Counted from the first letter of the stretch, positions 10,763-19,931 are shown. The stretch: DNA of 64,000 nt from Bradyrhizobium sp. NAS80.1 (GCF_001908205.1 NZ_LGHL01000064.1:1-64000), one strand, 5' to 3'. The notes: generated by a model not told the origin, from the letters alone. Numbers and translations are program-made.

Positions 10763-11334
10763 TGCGGATCCTTCGCGCAGCCGCCTACCGGCGGATGCCC
10801 TGGAAGAACGGCGGCGGCGAGACCATCGAGATGGTGGTCTCGCCCGCCGGCGCGTCGTTCGACACCTTCGACTGGCGCCTCAGCATGGCCCATGTCGGCG
10901 CGCCGGGACCGTTCTCGCTGTTTCCCGGCATCGATCGCACGCTGAGCGTGATCGAAGGCCACGGCCTGACGCTGAAGCTGCCCGAGCGGGAAGTCACGCT
11001 CGATCGGCAGACCGCACCGTTTGCCTTTCCCGGCGACGTCGCCGTCGACAGCACGCTGGTGGATGGGCCGATCGACGACCTCAACGTCATGACCCGCCGC
11101 AGTCGCTGTCATCATCGGGTGCAGCGGCTCAGCCTTGCCGCATCGACAAAGCTCGCCCTGAGCGGAGAGATCGCCGTTCTTGTCGCCATCGGCGGCAGTG
11201 TCGAACTCGCGACCGGGTCGCAGACCGTCACGCTCGCCCCCAAGGACGCCCTCGAAATCAACGACGTCACCACCCTCACCGTCACGCCGCAAGGCACGGC
11301 GGACCTGTTCGTGGTCGAAATCGCGTTCGGGTGA
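10762..11334 (+). CDS. hutD: HutD family protein
   Basis: About 190 residues of the HutD/Ves cupin-like family. The signature RRMPWKNGGGETIE sits near the N-terminus, followed by FDWRLSMAHV and FSLFPGIDRTL. HutD is a small bicupin found in hut operons, thought to tune pathway flux; no catalytic role is established. The ATG at 10762 overlaps the hutU stop. It is last in the plus-strand hut unit and is followed by a probable terminator between convergent operons. Confidence 0.85.
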
Positions 11335-11335
11335 G

Positions 11336-11378
11336 TGAGCCATGCCGCCAGCATCATGATGGCGGCTCAGCATTTTCT
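11336..11378 (+). terminator. probable terminator of the hutIGUD unit
   Basis: Immediately after the hutD stop, TGAG...CCGCCA and TGGCGG-CTCA can form an interrupted stem of about ten pairs, followed by GCATTTTC. It lies between convergent units. The rest of the 161-base gap shows nothing else. Confidence 0.5.
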
Positions 11379-11495
11379 GCGTCACGCGCGGGCTCGCCCC
11401 GCGCATCCAGCTTCCACGGACCGTAGTGTGAGCCTTTAAAGCTGGATCACCGGGTCTCGGCGCGCCACGCGAGTTCGCCGCCGATCTCGGATCGA

Positions 11496-12899
11496 CTACA
11501 GAATTTTCCCCGGATTCAGCAGCCCCCGCGGATCGAACGCCGCCTTCAGCCGCTGCATCGAGTCGACCTCCGTGGCCGAACGCATGCGGCGCAACGCCAT
11601 CCGCTTGATGGCGCCGATGCCATGCTCGGCGCTGACGGTGCCACCGAGACCAAGAGCGACCGTCTCGATCGCCTCCGTCACCTCGCCCCAACGCGCCTTG
11701 AACGCCTCGCCGGTCATGCCGGGCGGCGGCAGCACATTGAAATGGATGTTGCCGTCGCCGACATGGCCGAACGGCACCGGCCGGCAGCCGGGCACCACAG
11801 CCTCCACTGCCCGTGTCGCCTCCGCGACGAAAGCGCCGATCGCCGCCACCGGTACCGCCGAATCGCTCTTCAGGCTGCCCGGCGTCTCGATCATGGCATG
11901 AGCGATGCCCTCGCGCAGCGCCCACAACGCCTGACGCTGCGCCTCGGAGGCCGCGACCGTGCCGTCGATTACGACACCATCCTCGAGCGTCGCGGTGAAC
12001 AGCTCATCGACCGCGCGTGAAAGATCGAAATAGGGGCTGGCGCTGTCGGCCTCCAGCAGCACTGCCCACGGCGTCACCGTGGCAAACGGCTCGCGTGCAC
12101 GGCCAACATGAGCGAAGTGCAATTCCAGCCCCGCGCGCGGCAGCACCTCGAAGGCGCTGATCGCCTCGCCGAGCGCGGCGCGCGCCCGCACGAACAGGTC
12201 GAGCACAGCATCGAGCGTGGGCAGTCCGAGGCACGCGGTGGCGCGCACCGCCGGCGCCGGCCGTAACTTCAGCGCCGCGGCGGTTATCAGCCCGAGCGTG
12301 CCCTCGGCGCCGAGGAAGAGCTGTCGTAGATCGTAGCCGGCGTTGTTCTTGCGCAGCGGCGACAGCTGGCTGAGCACCTCGCCGTCCGCCAACACCACCT
12401 CGAGCCCGAGCACCTGCTCGCGCGCCATACCATAGCGCAGCACGTTGTTGCCGCCGGCATTGGTCGCAAGATTGCCGCCGATCTGGCTGGAGAGGCCGCC
12501 ATGGTCGAGGCCGAGCAGCCGGCCGGCCCTCGCCGCCGCCTCGCGCGCCTCATGCAGGCTGCAGCCCGCCTCCATCACCATGACATCGCCGACCGTGTCG
12601 ACATGGCGGATGGCGCGCATCCGTTCGAACGAGATCACGACGCTTGGGCGATCGGCTGCCGGCGCGGCGCCGCCAGCAAGGCCGGTGCCGCCACCGCGCG
12701 GCGTCAGCGCGATGCCGGCATCGCAGCACGCCCGCACCACCGCTGCGACCTCCGCCGTGGAACGCGGCCGCACCACGGCAAGCAGAGGACCATCGGTCTG
12801 CAGTGCGAAGTCGCCGCGATAGCCGGCGAGATCCCCGGCCTCATCGAGCACGCCGCCGTCTCCGACCAGCGCCCGCAACGTGGCCGGAAGCGCCGTCAT
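11496..12899 (-). CDS. FAD-linked oxidase, GlcD / D-2-hydroxyacid dehydrogenase family
   Basis: 467 residues. An N-terminal FAD-binding type 4 domain contains VVRPRSTAEVAAVVRAC and TPRGGGTGLAGG. A C-terminal FAD-oxidase domain has FGHVGDGNIHFNV near residue 385 and AEHGIGAIKR, as in glycolate, D-lactate and D-2-hydroxyglutarate dehydrogenases. The family oxidises 2-hydroxyacids to 2-oxoacids, passing electrons to a quinone or carrier protein. The ATG at 12899 overlaps the aminotransferase stop (TGATG). As the last gene of the hutH operon it could make imidazolepyruvate from imidazolelactate for the adjacent aminotransferase. That substrate is inference. Confidence 0.85.
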   Translation of the reverse strand: MTALPATLRALVGDGGVLDEAGDLAGYRGDFALQTDGPLLAVVRPRSTAEVAAVVRACCDAGIALTPRGGGTGLAGGAAPAADRPSVVISFERMRAIRHVDTVGDVMVMEAGCSLHEAREAAARAGRLLGLDHGGLSSQIGGNLATNAGGNNVLRYGMAREQVLGLEVVLADGEVLSQLSPLRKNNAGYDLRQLFLGAEGTLGLITAAALKLRPAPAVRATACLGLPTLDAVLDLFVRARAALGEAISAFEVLPRAGLELHFAHVGRAREPFATVTPWAVLLEADSASPYFDLSRAVDELFTATLEDGVVIDGTVAASEAQRQALWALREGIAHAMIETPGSLKSDSAVPVAAIGAFVAEATRAVEAVVPGCRPVPFGHVGDGNIHFNVLPPPGMTGEAFKARWGEVTEAIETVALGLGGTVSAEHGIGAIKRMALRRMRSATEVDSMQRLKAAFDPRGLLNPGKIL

Positions 12900-14038
12900 C
12901 ACGCCACCATCACGTCGCGGATCGCGGCGAGGAACGCATCGGTGTCCTGCCGCGTGCCGACGGTGATGCGCAGCGCGCCAGGCGTCTGCGGCCAGGGGAA
13001 CGGCAGCACGAAAATATTCTTCGCCCGCAGCTGCTGCGCGATCGCTGCCGCCGGCCGCGGCGTCACCACGGTGACAAAGTTGGCCGCGCTCGGCAACGGC
13101 TGGAAGCCGAGAACCGTCAGCCCTTCCGCAAGGCGCACGCGCTCCGTCGCGGTGTGGTCGAGCAGTTCGGCGAGATGGCTCGTCTGGTCGAGCGCGGCAC
13201 GGGCGGCAGCGAGAGCCACCGCATTGACGCTGAAGTTGATGCGGATCTTGCGGTAGGCATCCGCAAGCTCCCGCGAGTTGGTGATGCCGTAGCCGACACG
13301 GGCGCCTGCGAGGCCATAGGCTTTTGAGAAGCTGCGCGTCGCGATCCACGGACCGCGCCGCCGAGCCAACAGCGGCAGGCTCTCCGGCCCGTCGGCATGC
13401 CGGCCGAATTCGTAATAGGCCTCGTCGAAATGCAGCAGCACGTGATCCGGCAGCTCACGCACGAGTTGCTCGATCTCGGGGACGCCGAGCAGGCCGCCGG
13501 TCGGGTTGTGCGGCGAGGCCACGAACACCAGGCGGGTCTTCGGCGTCACCGCCTTCAGCGTCGCCTCGATATCGACGACGCCATCGGCACGCACCGCGAC
13601 GCCGACATGGGTCGCGCCGCGCATGGTGATGGTCTTGGCGTAGGTCGGGAAGCCCGGCACCGGCGCCACCGCCTCATCCCCCTGGTCGAGGGAGATGTCG
13701 GCGCTGGCGTAAAGCAATTCGTTGGAGCCGGAGCCGATCACGATGTGATCGGCTGGCGCGCCGGTACGCCGCGCGAGTTGCGCGATCAGGTCTCTGCCGT
13801 CATGGTCCGGATACCGGTTCAGGCCAGCGGCCGCGCGTTGCATCGCCTCGACTACGGCCGGAGCCGGCGGAAACGGCGATTCATTGAGATGCAGGCTGCG
13901 CACCGGCAACGCCTCGCCGAGATCCGGCGGCGTCACCTGGGGTGGAACGGTCTCCAGCCGCTGGATGCGCGGCGTGACGACGCTTTCAAGCTCTGTCGCT
14001 TCAGCCATTTTCGTTGCGTCAACCATGAGACCAGTCAT
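12899..14038 (-). CDS. HisC-like aminotransferase, class I/II
   Basis: About 379 residues of the PLP fold-type I family closest to histidinol-phosphate aminotransferase. Visible motifs are LHLNESPFPPAP, NRYPDHDGRDL, SPHNPTGG, LHFDEAYYEF and the PLP lysine in TRSFSKAYGLAGARVGYG. The start is uncertain: ATGs at 14038, 14026 and 14008 are all in frame and none has a strong ribosome site; 14038 overlaps the upstream gene by 20 bases. In a catabolic hut operon a biosynthetic histidinol-phosphate role is unlikely. Transamination between histidine (or an analogue) and the imidazole 2-oxoacid is my preferred guess. Confidence 0.8.
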   Translation of the reverse strand: MTGLMVDATKMAEATELESVVTPRIQRLETVPPQVTPPDLGEALPVRSLHLNESPFPPAPAVVEAMQRAAAGLNRYPDHDGRDLIAQLARRTGAPADHIVIGSGSNELLYASADISLDQGDEAVAPVPGFPTYAKTITMRGATHVGVAVRADGVVDIEATLKAVTPKTRLVFVASPHNPTGGLLGVPEIEQLVRELPDHVLLHFDEAYYEFGRHADGPESLPLLARRRGPWIATRSFSKAYGLAGARVGYGITNSRELADAYRKIRINFSVNAVALAAARAALDQTSHLAELLDHTATERVRLAEGLTVLGFQPLPSAANFVTVVTPRPAAAIAQQLRAKNIFVLPFPWPQTPGALRITVGTRQDTDAFLAAIRDVMVA

Positions 14039-14627
14039 CCGGATTCTCGGAGTTGCCCGGCGACAGGCCTAGGATATCGCCGTCGGTGGTGACGCCGAGG
14101 CCGAGCACCGTGCGGTTGGCGTAGTTGAAATAAGCCACCACCTGGTTGACCTCGAGAATGCGGCCGTCGTCGAAGCCTGCCGCCCGCATCGCCTCGAGCC
14201 GGGTGCGCAATTCGTCCTGCGCCTGCGGCTTCAACGTCAGCGCCTCGGCGTAGCGCAGCGCCGCGCCCTCCGCCGCCGTGAACACGTCGGCGAAGACGCC
14301 TGCCTGCAGTGCACGGCGGATCGCCGTAGCGCGGTCGTCGTTCTTCAGCAGCCGTGTGAGGCCCGCGAAGTGATGATCGACGCAATAGGCGCAGGCATTG
14401 AGCGAGCTGACATAGACGCCGAGCGTCTCCAGGAACCACTTCGGGATCGCGTTGGAGGCATGATGCAACACGTATTTGTAGAGGGCCATGTGGCCCTCCA
14501 TGCTGTGCGGCCGCAGGCTGTGCGCCAGCATTATGTTGTCGACGTTATCGTCAGGGCCCTTGATCCGATCATACAACGACCGCAGGCGGCCTCCGGCCTC
14601 GGTATAGGGAATATGCGAGATCCACAT
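14019..14627 (-). CDS. peroxidase-related / carboxymuconolactone decarboxylase family protein
   Basis: 202 residues of the AhpD-like helical fold. The redox-type motif C79-AY-C82-VDHH is visible, as in uncharacterised peroxidase-related enzymes. Such proteins are small cytoplasmic thiol peroxidases or of unknown function. It lies between hutH and the aminotransferase, 27 bases after hutH. It could protect the operon products from oxidant made by the downstream FAD oxidase, but no reaction can be assigned from sequence. Confidence 0.75.
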   Translation of the reverse strand: MWISHIPYTEAGGRLRSLYDRIKGPDDNVDNIMLAHSLRPHSMEGHMALYKYVLHHASNAIPKWFLETLGVYVSSLNACAYCVDHHFAGLTRLLKNDDRATAIRRALQAGVFADVFTAAEGAALRYAEALTLKPQAQDELRTRLEAMRAAGFDDGRILEVNQVVAYFNYANRTVLGLGVTTDGDILGLSPGNSENPDDWSHG

Positions 14628-14654
14628 CGCGTCTTGTGTCCTTGTGCTTAACGG

Positions 14655-16208
14655 TCAGGCAACGTCGTCAAACAGCGGCGCGCCGGCGATGTCTCCGAGG
14701 GAGCCGGCGCCGAGCATCCGTCTTGCGGTGGCGATGTCCGGCGCGAGATACCGGTCCTGGTCGAGTCGGGCGACCTCGGCGCGCAGCCGCTGCACGGCAT
14801 CCGCAAGCAGCGCCGCCGGCTTTAGCGGCCGGTGGAATTCGACGCCCTGGGCGGCGGCGAGCCATTCCAGCGCCAGGATGCCGACCAGGTTCTCGTTCAT
14901 CTGGGCGAGACGGTAGGCGCCATGGCAGGCCATCGAGACATGGTCTTCCTGGTTGGCCGAGGTCGGAATCGAATCCACGGACGCAGGGTGGGCTAGCATC
15001 TTGTTCTCGCTGGTCAGCGCCGCGGCGGTGACCTGCGCGATCATGAAGCCGGAGTTGAGGCCCGAGTTCTCGATCAGGAATGACGGCAGGCCGGACAGCG
15101 TCGCATCCACCAGCATCGCCTGGCGGCGCTCCGACAGCGAGCCGATCTCGCAGATCGCGAGCGCGATGATGTCGGCGGCGAACGCCACCGGCTCGGCATG
15201 GAAGTTGCCGCCGGACAGCACGTCACGCTCCGCCGGGAACACCAGCGGATTGTCGCTGACGGCGTTGGCCTCGATCGCCAGCACGCTCGCGGCATAACGC
15301 AAATTGTCGAGGCAGGCGCCCATCACCTGTGGCTGGCAGCGCATGCAGTAGGGGTCCTGCACCTTGAGCGACGCGCGATGGGCTTCGCGGATGGGGCTGC
15401 CATCGATCAGGCGGCGGTAGATCGCCGCAACATCCTGTTGGCCGCGATGGCGACGCACCGCCTGGATGCGGGCATCGAACGGGGTATCGTTGCCGCGGCA
15501 AGCTTCCAGCGCCAGCGCACCGGTGACGAGACCGGCGCGCAAGTTGTCTTCGGCGGCGAACAAGCCGGACAGCGCCAGCGCCGTCGAGACCTGGGTGCCG
15601 TTGATCAGCGCGACGCCTTCCTTCGGCCCGAACGTCATCGGCGACAGCCCGGCATGACGCAGACCCTCGGTCGCCGGCAGCACCTTGCCCTGGTAGCGTA
15701 CCTCGCCCATGCCCATCAGGGCTGAGGCCATGTGCGACAGCGGCGCGAGGTCGCCAGAGGCGCCGACCGAGCCCTTGGCGGGAATACAGGGATAGACACC
15801 GGCGTTGGCCAGCGCCAACAGCGCCTCGACCACCTTCCAGCGCACGCCGGAATGGCCCTGCGCCAGCGCACTGGCCTTCATCACGAGGATCAGCCGCACG
15901 AGATCGTCGCTGAGCAGTTCGCCGGTGCCGGCGCTGTGCGAGAAGATCAGGTTCTGCTGCAGCTTCTCGAGCTGGTCGTTCTCGATGCGCACGGCGGCGA
16001 GCTTGCCGAAACCGGTGTTGACCGCATAGATCGGCCGCCCGGTGCTGATCAGGTCGAGGATCGCCGCATGGCAGGAATCGACCACCGCGCGGGCGCCGTC
16101 GGCGAGACGCACGGCCGGCGCCTCGCGCAGGATGCGCCGCCAGGTCGACAGCGTGACCTGTCCCGGCTCGATGATCACGTCATTGGCGACGTTCGTCTGC
16201 TTGTTCAT
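14655..16208 (-). CDS. hutH: histidine ammonia-lyase
   Basis: 517 residues of the aromatic amino acid lyase family. The MIO-forming A150-S151-G152 sits in GSVGASGDLAPLSH. Residues expected for histidine lyases are present: Y61 in YAVNTGFG, the histidine of IFSHSAGTG, NGTQ, QDPYCMRCQPQVMG, GNFHAEP and SANQEDHVSM. It deaminates L-histidine to trans-urocanate. ATG 16208 follows GGAAGAGGA. It is the only hutH in the window and is separate from the HutC-linked genes: it follows an ABC importer by 14 bases, in an operon facing an IclR regulator. A histidine analogue as true substrate cannot be excluded. Confidence 0.9.
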   Translation of the reverse strand: MNKQTNVANDVIIEPGQVTLSTWRRILREAPAVRLADGARAVVDSCHAAILDLISTGRPIYAVNTGFGKLAAVRIENDQLEKLQQNLIFSHSAGTGELLSDDLVRLILVMKASALAQGHSGVRWKVVEALLALANAGVYPCIPAKGSVGASGDLAPLSHMASALMGMGEVRYQGKVLPATEGLRHAGLSPMTFGPKEGVALINGTQVSTALALSGLFAAEDNLRAGLVTGALALEACRGNDTPFDARIQAVRRHRGQQDVAAIYRRLIDGSPIREAHRASLKVQDPYCMRCQPQVMGACLDNLRYAASVLAIEANAVSDNPLVFPAERDVLSGGNFHAEPVAFAADIIALAICEIGSLSERRQAMLVDATLSGLPSFLIENSGLNSGFMIAQVTAAALTSENKMLAHPASVDSIPTSANQEDHVSMACHGAYRLAQMNENLVGILALEWLAAAQGVEFHRPLKPAALLADAVQRLRAEVARLDQDRYLAPDIATARRMLGAGSLGDIAGAPLFDDVA

Positions 16209-16222
16209 TTGTCCTCTTCCGA

Positions 16223-17017
16223 TTAACCCAACAACAGCGCGTCGTCCGAGAGCTCCTCGCCCTGGTCGCGCTTGAACAATGCCAGCAGGTCTGAGACCTG
16301 CATGGCGGCCCGCTTGTCGCCTTGCGCATCGAAAATGATGCGGCCGCGGTGGAACATGACGGTGCGGTCGCCATAGTGCAGCGCTTGCGCCATGGAGTGG
16401 GTGACCATCACCGAGGTGAGCTTGAGCTCAGTGACGATCTCTCGCGTCAATTCCATCACGAACTCCGCGGTCTTGGGATCGAGCGCCGCGGTGTGCTCGT
16501 CGAGCAGCAGCACCCGCGTCTCGCCGGTCGTTGCCATCAAAAGGCTCACCGCCTGACGCTGGCCGCCCGAGAGCAAGCCGACCTTGTCGTTGAGACGGTT
16601 CTCGAGGCCGAGCTTGAGCAGCTTGAGGCGCTCCGCCGCCCGCTCGCGGATCGTCTTGTCGATCGCGAAGCGGAAGCCGCGCGGCTGGGTGCGGCCGTGC
16701 GCCAGCGCGAAGTTCTCCAGAATAGTAAGGTCCTCGCAGGTGCCCATCTTGGGGTCCTGGAACACGCGGGAGATCAGCCGCGAGCGCTGGTGGATCGGCC
16801 AGTCGGTGACGTTCTGGCCGTCGACCACGACCTTGCCGCAGTCCGGCCGGACGAGGCCCGCGATAACGTTGAGCGAGGTCGACTTGCCGGCGCCATTGGA
16901 GCCGATGACGGTGAGGAACTGGCCGCGCGGCACGACGAGATCGAGCTCGTGCAACGCGGTGGCTTCGAGCGGCGTGCCCTTGTTGAAGGTAACGCGGACG
17001 TCGCTGACTTCGATCAT
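16223..17017 (-). CDS. ABC importer ATP-binding protein
   Basis: 264 residues. Walker A is GSNGAGKST near residue 40, the signature LSGGQRQAVSL near 150 and Walker B VLLLDEHTAALD near 170. It belongs with the ATPases paired to PF04392-type binding proteins, a family whose described members carry aromatic amino acids. ATG 17017 overlaps the permease stop (ATGA). As it lies directly upstream of hutH, the transported solute is plausibly histidine or a related imidazole compound. Confidence 0.85.
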   Translation of the reverse strand: MIEVSDVRVTFNKGTPLEATALHELDLVVPRGQFLTVIGSNGAGKSTSLNVIAGLVRPDCGKVVVDGQNVTDWPIHQRSRLISRVFQDPKMGTCEDLTILENFALAHGRTQPRGFRFAIDKTIRERAAERLKLLKLGLENRLNDKVGLLSGGQRQAVSLLMATTGETRVLLLDEHTAALDPKTAEFVMELTREIVTELKLTSVMVTHSMAQALHYGDRTVMFHRGRIIFDAQGDKRAAMQVSDLLALFKRDQGEELSDDALLLG

Positions 17018-17916
17018 GACGACTTCCTCTTCAGGAGCTTACCCATTCCCGAGCGGGACGACTGGCCGACCAGGGTGACGACGACGAGGATCGCGGTGAC
17101 GAGTTGCACGTCGGACGCCTTGAGGCCGAGGAAGTCGGCATTGAGCGAGAACGCCACGGCGAAGCGATACAGCATGGCGCCGAAGAGGCACGCCAGCGTC
17201 GCTTGCGCGATGGTGCGCACCGGCAGGATCGACATGCCGACGATCACCGAAGCGAGGCCGATGATGATGACGCCGATGCCCATGTAGGCGTCGGCGGCGC
17301 CGAAGCTCTGGGCGAACATCGCGCCCGCGAGCGCGGTGAGCGCATTTGCCATGCCGAGGCCGAGCAGCTTCATACGACCAACATTGACACCGTTGGCGGC
17401 GGCCATGGCCGGATTGGCGCCGGCCGCACGCATGTTCATGCCGAGCCCCGTATGCAGGAACAGGTCGAGCAGCACCTTGATCGACAGGATGATGACCGCG
17501 AGCAGGAGCGGGCTCAGGATGTAGGCCGGAATGCCCCAGCCTTGCACCGCCGAGAAGATGGTGTGGGCGCCAAGCAGCGGCTTGTTCGGCCCGCTCATGA
17601 CGCGCAGGTTGATCGAGTAGAGCGAGATCGAGACCAGGATGCCGGACAGAATGTGCAGGATGTTGAATCGCACATTGAGGAAGGCGGTCACGAAACCGGC
17701 GCCGAATCCGGCGATCGCCGCGACGAGCGTTGCCGGCCAGGGATTCCAGCCGAAATTGACGATCAGGATCGCCGCCACTGCGGCGCCGAGGGGGAAGCTG
17801 CCTTCGACAGTGAGGTCCGGGAAGTCGAGAATGCGGAAGGTGATGAAGGCTCCGAGGGCCACGAGGCCGAATATCAATCCGACTTCGACAGTCCCGAGAA
17901 GTTCGTAGAGCGACAT
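17014..17916 (-). CDS. ABC importer permease
   Basis: 300 residues with eight or more hydrophobic segments, starting with LFGLVALGAFITFRIL and containing GANPAMAAANGVNV, the family's cytoplasmic coupling region. It is an inner membrane permease of the branched-chain-like permease superfamily, in the subgroup with DUF/PF04392 binding proteins. It is separated by 94 bases from the binding-protein gene and overlaps the ATPase gene. Confidence 0.85.
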   Translation of the reverse strand: MSLYELLGTVEVGLIFGLVALGAFITFRILDFPDLTVEGSFPLGAAVAAILIVNFGWNPWPATLVAAIAGFGAGFVTAFLNVRFNILHILSGILVSISLYSINLRVMSGPNKPLLGAHTIFSAVQGWGIPAYILSPLLLAVIILSIKVLLDLFLHTGLGMNMRAAGANPAMAAANGVNVGRMKLLGLGMANALTALAGAMFAQSFGAADAYMGIGVIIIGLASVIVGMSILPVRTIAQATLACLFGAMLYRFAVAFSLNADFLGLKASDVQLVTAILVVVTLVGQSSRSGMGKLLKRKSS

Positions 17917-17970
17917 GAGATACGATCTTTCTGGTGTAATTCGCCGATAGCGATGAACGGCGTGACGGCA

Positions 17971-17998
17971 GCGGCGGCCGGTCCAAGCCGGCCGCCGC
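17971..17998 (-). promoter_or_regulatory. intercistronic 11-bp hairpin in the importer operon
   Basis: GCGGCGGCCGG, loop of 6 and CCGGCCGCCGC form a perfect 11-bp stem between the binding-protein stop and the permease start. There is no T-run, so it is more likely an mRNA-stabilising or attenuating element that keeps the binding protein in excess over the membrane parts. Confidence 0.5.
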
Positions 17999-18010
17999 CG
18001 CGCATCACGG

Positions 18011-19000
18011 TCAGTTCACGGTTCGGGTCGCCCGCTTCAACACCGCTTCGGGCAGCGTGACGCCCGTCGCCGCGGCGGCACCCTTGTTCAACACCACCAC
18101 GAAATTCGGCAGCTTCTGGTAGGCGATCACGGCATCGACGTCGCCCGGCTTGGCGCCTGCCAGGATCGTGGCGGCCATGTGGCCCGCCATGCGGCCGACT
18201 TCGATGTAGTCGAGACCGACAGAGGCGATCGCCCCGCGGTCGACGCCGCGGGTCTCGCCGGTGAACACCGGAATCTTGGTTTCCTGGCCGACCTTCACCA
18301 CGGTCTCCAGCGCCGCCACCACCGTGGTGTCGTTGGGCACGTAGATCGCGTCGACGTTGCCGACCAGCTTCTTGGTGGCGGGGATTACCTCGTTGGTGGT
18401 CGGCGCAGCCGCCTCCACGATGGTGATGCCGAGCTTGCTACCTTCCTCGCGCAGGCGCTCGAGCGTCGCGTTCGAGCTGTCGAGGCCGGGATTATAGATG
18501 AAGCCGAGCTTCTTCAACTTCGGCACGATCTCGTGGAACAGGATGAGCTGCGCGGCGAGCGGCGGCGCGTCGGACACACCGGTGATGTTGCCACCCGGCG
18601 CCTTGAACTGCGGAATGAGCTTGGCCTTGATCGGGTCGGTGACAGTGGCGAACACGATCGGCACCGAATTGGTGACGCTGGCCATCGCCTGCGCGGTCGG
18701 TGTGGTGATGGCGACGATCAGGTCGGCACCGTCGCCGACGAACTTCTTGGCGATCTGCTGCTGGGTCGAAGCGTTGCCGTTCGCGGTCTGGTACTCGACC
18801 TTGATGTTGCGGCCGTCTTCGAAGCCACGTTCGGCGAGTCCCTTGAGCACGCCTTCCTTGGTTTCCACCAGTTGCGGCACCTCGACGACGGTGGAGATCA
18901 TCACCTTCTTCTGTTCGGCTGCCGCGGCCACGCCGCACATCAGCGCGGTTGTTGCGCACGCCAACAGAGCGACCCGTGCCTGCCGCAAAACTCCCCTCAT
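18011..19000 (-). CDS. ABC transporter substrate-binding protein (PF04392 family)
   Basis: About 329 residues with a clear Sec signal peptide (RQARVALLACATTALMCGVAAAA), cut near residue 24-27. The mature protein has the VVEVPQLVETKEGVLKGL, ANGNASTQQQIAKKFVGDGADLIVA and PIVFATVTDP patterns of the ABC_sub_bind family. It works in the periplasm, delivering solute to the permease. ATG 19000 follows GGGAGAGAGAAG and gives a proper signal peptide; an upstream frame to 19036 is unlikely. It is first gene of the hutH operon, divergent from the IclR gene. Confidence 0.87.
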   Translation of the reverse strand: MRGVLRQARVALLACATTALMCGVAAAAEQKKVMISTVVEVPQLVETKEGVLKGLAERGFEDGRNIKVEYQTANGNASTQQQIAKKFVGDGADLIVAITTPTAQAMASVTNSVPIVFATVTDPIKAKLIPQFKAPGGNITGVSDAPPLAAQLILFHEIVPKLKKLGFIYNPGLDSSNATLERLREEGSKLGITIVEAAAPTTNEVIPATKKLVGNVDAIYVPNDTTVVAALETVVKVGQETKIPVFTGETRGVDRGAIASVGLDYIEVGRMAGHMAATILAGAKPGDVDAVIAYQKLPNFVVVLNKGAAAATGVTLPEAVLKRATRTVN

Positions 19001-19075
19001 TCTTCTCTCTCCCATTTCGGTTGATGCTCGAAACACATTCCGTCAGCCCGGCAACCAACTTCTCTCTTGCCAATA

Positions 19076-19094
19076 TGTGGCATTGTGTTCCACA
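19076..19094. promoter_or_regulatory. candidate IclR-family operator in divergent promoter region
   Basis: TGTGGCATTGTGTTCCACA is a near-palindrome (six of seven outer pairs match). It lies 9 bases before the IclR start and 76 before the binding-protein start. The position suggests autoregulation together with control of the hutH operon. No HutC-like TGTATA-type site is visible here. Confidence 0.5.
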
Positions 19095-19103
19095 ATATGA
19101 GCA

Positions 19104-19928
19104 ATGAATGAGACATCTGTCAACATCGCGCCCGAGGAAGCGCCGACCTCCACCGCAAACACCGCGGGCGTCGGTCTTCTGAAGAAGGCCTTCCAGATCC
19201 TGGACCTTTTCACTGATGAGCGGCCGAGCTGGACGCAGTCGGAATTGGCGCGGGATACCCATCTGGCGCGCTCGACGCTGAGCCGCCTGGTCCGCTTCCT
19301 GTGCGCGACCGGCTACCTGATGGAGCAGCGCGGCCGCTACACACTCGGCTTTGCCGCCATCGATCTCGGCCGCCGCGCCCAATTGCAGTTCGACCTGGTC
19401 GGGCTGTGCCAGAACATTCTTGAGGAGCTGTCACAGACCACCGCCGAAACCGTCATCCTCACCGGCTATGACGACATTCATGCCAGCGTGGTCTGTCTCG
19501 CGCAGATCCCGAGCCGCCACGGCGGTCTGCGGGTGTTCGAGCAGATCGGCACCGCCTACCCGCTGCATTCGGGTGCGACCTCGAAAGCCGTGCTGGCGTT
19601 TCTGCCGCAGCGGCAGATCGACACAGTGCTCGCCGGCGACCTGACTGGGGTCAATCCGAGTTCAACCATGCCCGCGGACGCCCTGCGGGCGCAGCTCGAC
19701 GGCGTGCGCGCGGACGGCTTCGTGGTGACCTATGAGGAAACCTATCCCGGCGTAGTCGGCGTCGCCACCCCGGTGCTGACGCCGCGCAACCAGCCGCTCG
19801 GCTCGATCGCCATCGCCGCGCCGACGCAGCGAATGAACCAGGCCGAGCTCGACGCTTACGCCAAACTGCTGGTCGACGCCGGCCGCCGCGTCGCGGCCCG
19901 GATCGCCGGCGCCACCAACGGTGATTGA
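19104..19928 (+). CDS. IclR family transcriptional regulator
   Basis: 274 residues. The N-terminal winged helix (LLKKAFQILDLF, SELARDTHLARSTLSRLVRFL, ~25-90) is followed by the IclR effector domain (~100-265) with YPLHSGATSKAVLAF and ETYPGVVGVATPVL. It has a near-palindrome just upstream, is divergent from the importer-hutH operon and is 3 bases ahead of the MDR oxidoreductase. It therefore probably controls both units in response to a pathway substrate or intermediate. ATG 19104 is chosen as the first in-frame start. Confidence 0.9.
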   Translation: MNETSVNIAPEEAPTSTANTAGVGLLKKAFQILDLFTDERPSWTQSELARDTHLARSTLSRLVRFLCATGYLMEQRGRYTLGFAAIDLGRRAQLQFDLVGLCQNILEELSQTTAETVILTGYDDIHASVVCLAQIPSRHGGLRVFEQIGTAYPLHSGATSKAVLAFLPQRQIDTVLAGDLTGVNPSSTMPADALRAQLDGVRADGFVVTYEETYPGVVGVATPVLTPRNQPLGSIAIAAPTQRMNQAELDAYAKLLVDAGRRVAARIAGATNGD

Positions 19929-19931
19929 GAG

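Noticed and set aside
14655..16208. HutH as an ergothionase or other amine lyase
   Set aside because: Residues expected for histidine lyases, including NQEDHVSM and QDPYCMRCQPQ, are kept, so histidine lyase is the simplest reading, though the operon context keeps the idea open.
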